From NCBI RefSeq assembly GCF_042685265.1, contig NZ_JBHUMX010000041.1: DNA of 64,000 nucleotides. The stretch is one strand, 5' to 3'. Below, one piece after another: positions 63,453 to 64,000 of this stretch. The notes under the pieces are model-generated. The model was not told the DNA's origin, made no database searches, and saw nothing but the letters and a program-made list of their open reading frames with translations. The stretch comes from Oceanobacillus_B kapialis. GTDB lineage: Bacteria > Bacillota > Bacilli > Bacillales > Amphibacillaceae. Made by a program: the position numbers and the translations under genes. The stretch's first letter is position 1; each line of letters starts with the position of its first letter.

Positions 63453-63604
63453 CTAATCCAAAAGCACCACTTCATTTGCCACTCATAGCTAACAAGACGC
63501 ATTTTTTGTAATATTTACCTTTTATTACATTAGCTTAACAGTACCTTAACGATGGGCAGTTATACTGAGAGGGAATCAAACTTTTGTTAGGGAAGGTGAT
63601 TGTG

Positions 63605-63802
63605 TTGAAAATGAAGAAACTAGCTTTCGCATCAATGACTGCACTTCTATCTACTGGTTTATTAATCGGATGCTCAAACGATGATGAAAACCAAGAAGAC
63701 CCAGCAACAGAAGATACGACGGAAACTGAAGATCAAGGAACAGGTGAAGGTACTGACGAAGGCACAGGCGAAGATACTGAGTCTGGCGAAGATTCACAGT
63801 AA
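63605..63802 (+). CDS. Small acidic lipoprotein, about 65 residues
   Basis: The lipobox LLIGCSND follows a standard signal peptide. The mature part is a low-complexity tail of Glu, Asp, Thr and Gly with repeated GTDEGTGED-like motifs and no fold. Start codons GTG 63602, TTG 63605 and ATG 63611 are possible; GGAAGGTGA favours TTG 63605. A good terminator follows. Such acidic tails may act as spacers on the cell surface; the function is unknown. Confidence 0.7.
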   Translation: MKMKKLAFASMTALLSTGLLIGCSNDDENQEDPATEDTTETEDQGTGEGTDEGTGEDTESGEDSQ

Positions 63803-63817
63803 TTAAAATTGATAGGA

Positions 63818-63848
63818 AAAAGCCCTCATCTGGTGTGAGGGCTTTTAA
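63818..63848 (+). terminator. Terminator of the small lipoprotein gene
   Basis: AAAAGCCCTCA at 63818-63828 pairs perfectly with TGAGGGCTTTT at 63836-63846. Confidence 0.85.
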
Positions 63849-64000
63849 ATTTAACCTTAATAGATAATTTTAAAGCGCTTTAATTATAAAGAATGCATAG
63901 GAAAACCTGTATGTATACAAATACCTCTGACGGCAAGTTTATCGATACTTCCAATGTTGCAATGCAGGATGAATTTCTAGTAGTAGTAGGTGGGTGACAA

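Noticed and set aside
63232..63456. A 74-residue plus-strand frame
   Set aside because: It runs through a strong minus-strand terminator and has no ribosome binding site.
63870..63883. TTAAAGCGCTTTAA as a cre site
   Set aside because: It is a perfect palindrome but lacks the conserved G and C near the ends of the CcpA consensus, and no gene can be assigned to it.
63893..63997. A 34-residue plus-strand frame ending in VVVGG near the right edge
   Set aside because: No ribosome binding site and no recognised family; the downstream context is outside the window.

Overview
The window is a 64-kb piece of a low-GC Gram-positive chromosome, almost certainly a member of the Bacillaceae and probably one of the halotolerant genera near Oceanobacillus or Virgibacillus. 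The genus is inferred from gene content only. Supporting signs are strong AGGAGG-type ribosome binding sites with frequent TTG and GTG starts, lipobox lipoproteins, a B. subtilis-like NsrR/Hmp pair, a PfeT-type P1B-4 ATPase behind a PerR box, a YvbJ/TcaA-like zinc-ribbon membrane protein, a DUF2975/Xre pair and an LCP cell-wall enzyme. I saw no rRNA, tRNA, CRISPR array, prophage or intact insertion sequence.

Layout. 0-6.2 kb: partial acetyltransferase, acetoin reductase, DUF421 protein, ROK glucokinase, CBS-domain CorC/HlyC protein and an unknown membrane protein. 6.4-17.9 kb: a surface-sensing block made of a 1013-residue hybrid kinase with two kinase modules, a 2338-residue wall-anchored protein with 13 Cna-B domains and an LPDTA sorting signal, and a receiver-winged-helix-BTAD response regulator. 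18-21.5 kb: thioesterase/BAAT hydrolase, truncated phosphotransferase, cupin and an unknown anchored protein. 21.6-31.2 kb: a nine-gene one-strand catabolic cluster containing an AraC regulator, a Gfo/Idh oxidoreductase, a DUF993 aldolase-like protein, a sugar isomerase, a CdaR regulator, glycerate kinase and a three-part TRAP transporter. A perfect CcpA cre site precedes the kinase gene.

31.4-45.6 kb: LCP protein, YtkA-like lipoprotein with PepSY protein, TetR/MFS pair sharing a candidate operator, panD, zinc alcohol dehydrogenase, divergent nsrR and hmp with a clear NsrR box, TehA-like channel, AI-2E-type permease and an ACR3-like carrier. 46-49.6 kb: a 19-copy 21-bp tandem array, a YvbJ-like protein, and a TetR gene next to the stump of a short-chain dehydrogenase. 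49.6-57.7 kb: an island of small lipoproteins and small membrane proteins, mostly on the minus strand, with cutC, a uppP remnant and a 52-bp direct repeat around two genes. 57.9-64 kb: PfeT-type ATPase, HAD phosphatase with nanE, an orphan DnaD-domain protein and several very small genes.

The best candidates for undescribed biology are the kinase/giant adhesin/BTAD-regulator block, the DUF993 catabolic cluster, three unrelated intergenic arrays that all have a 20-21 bp period, and a dispersed hairpin element present in two forms.
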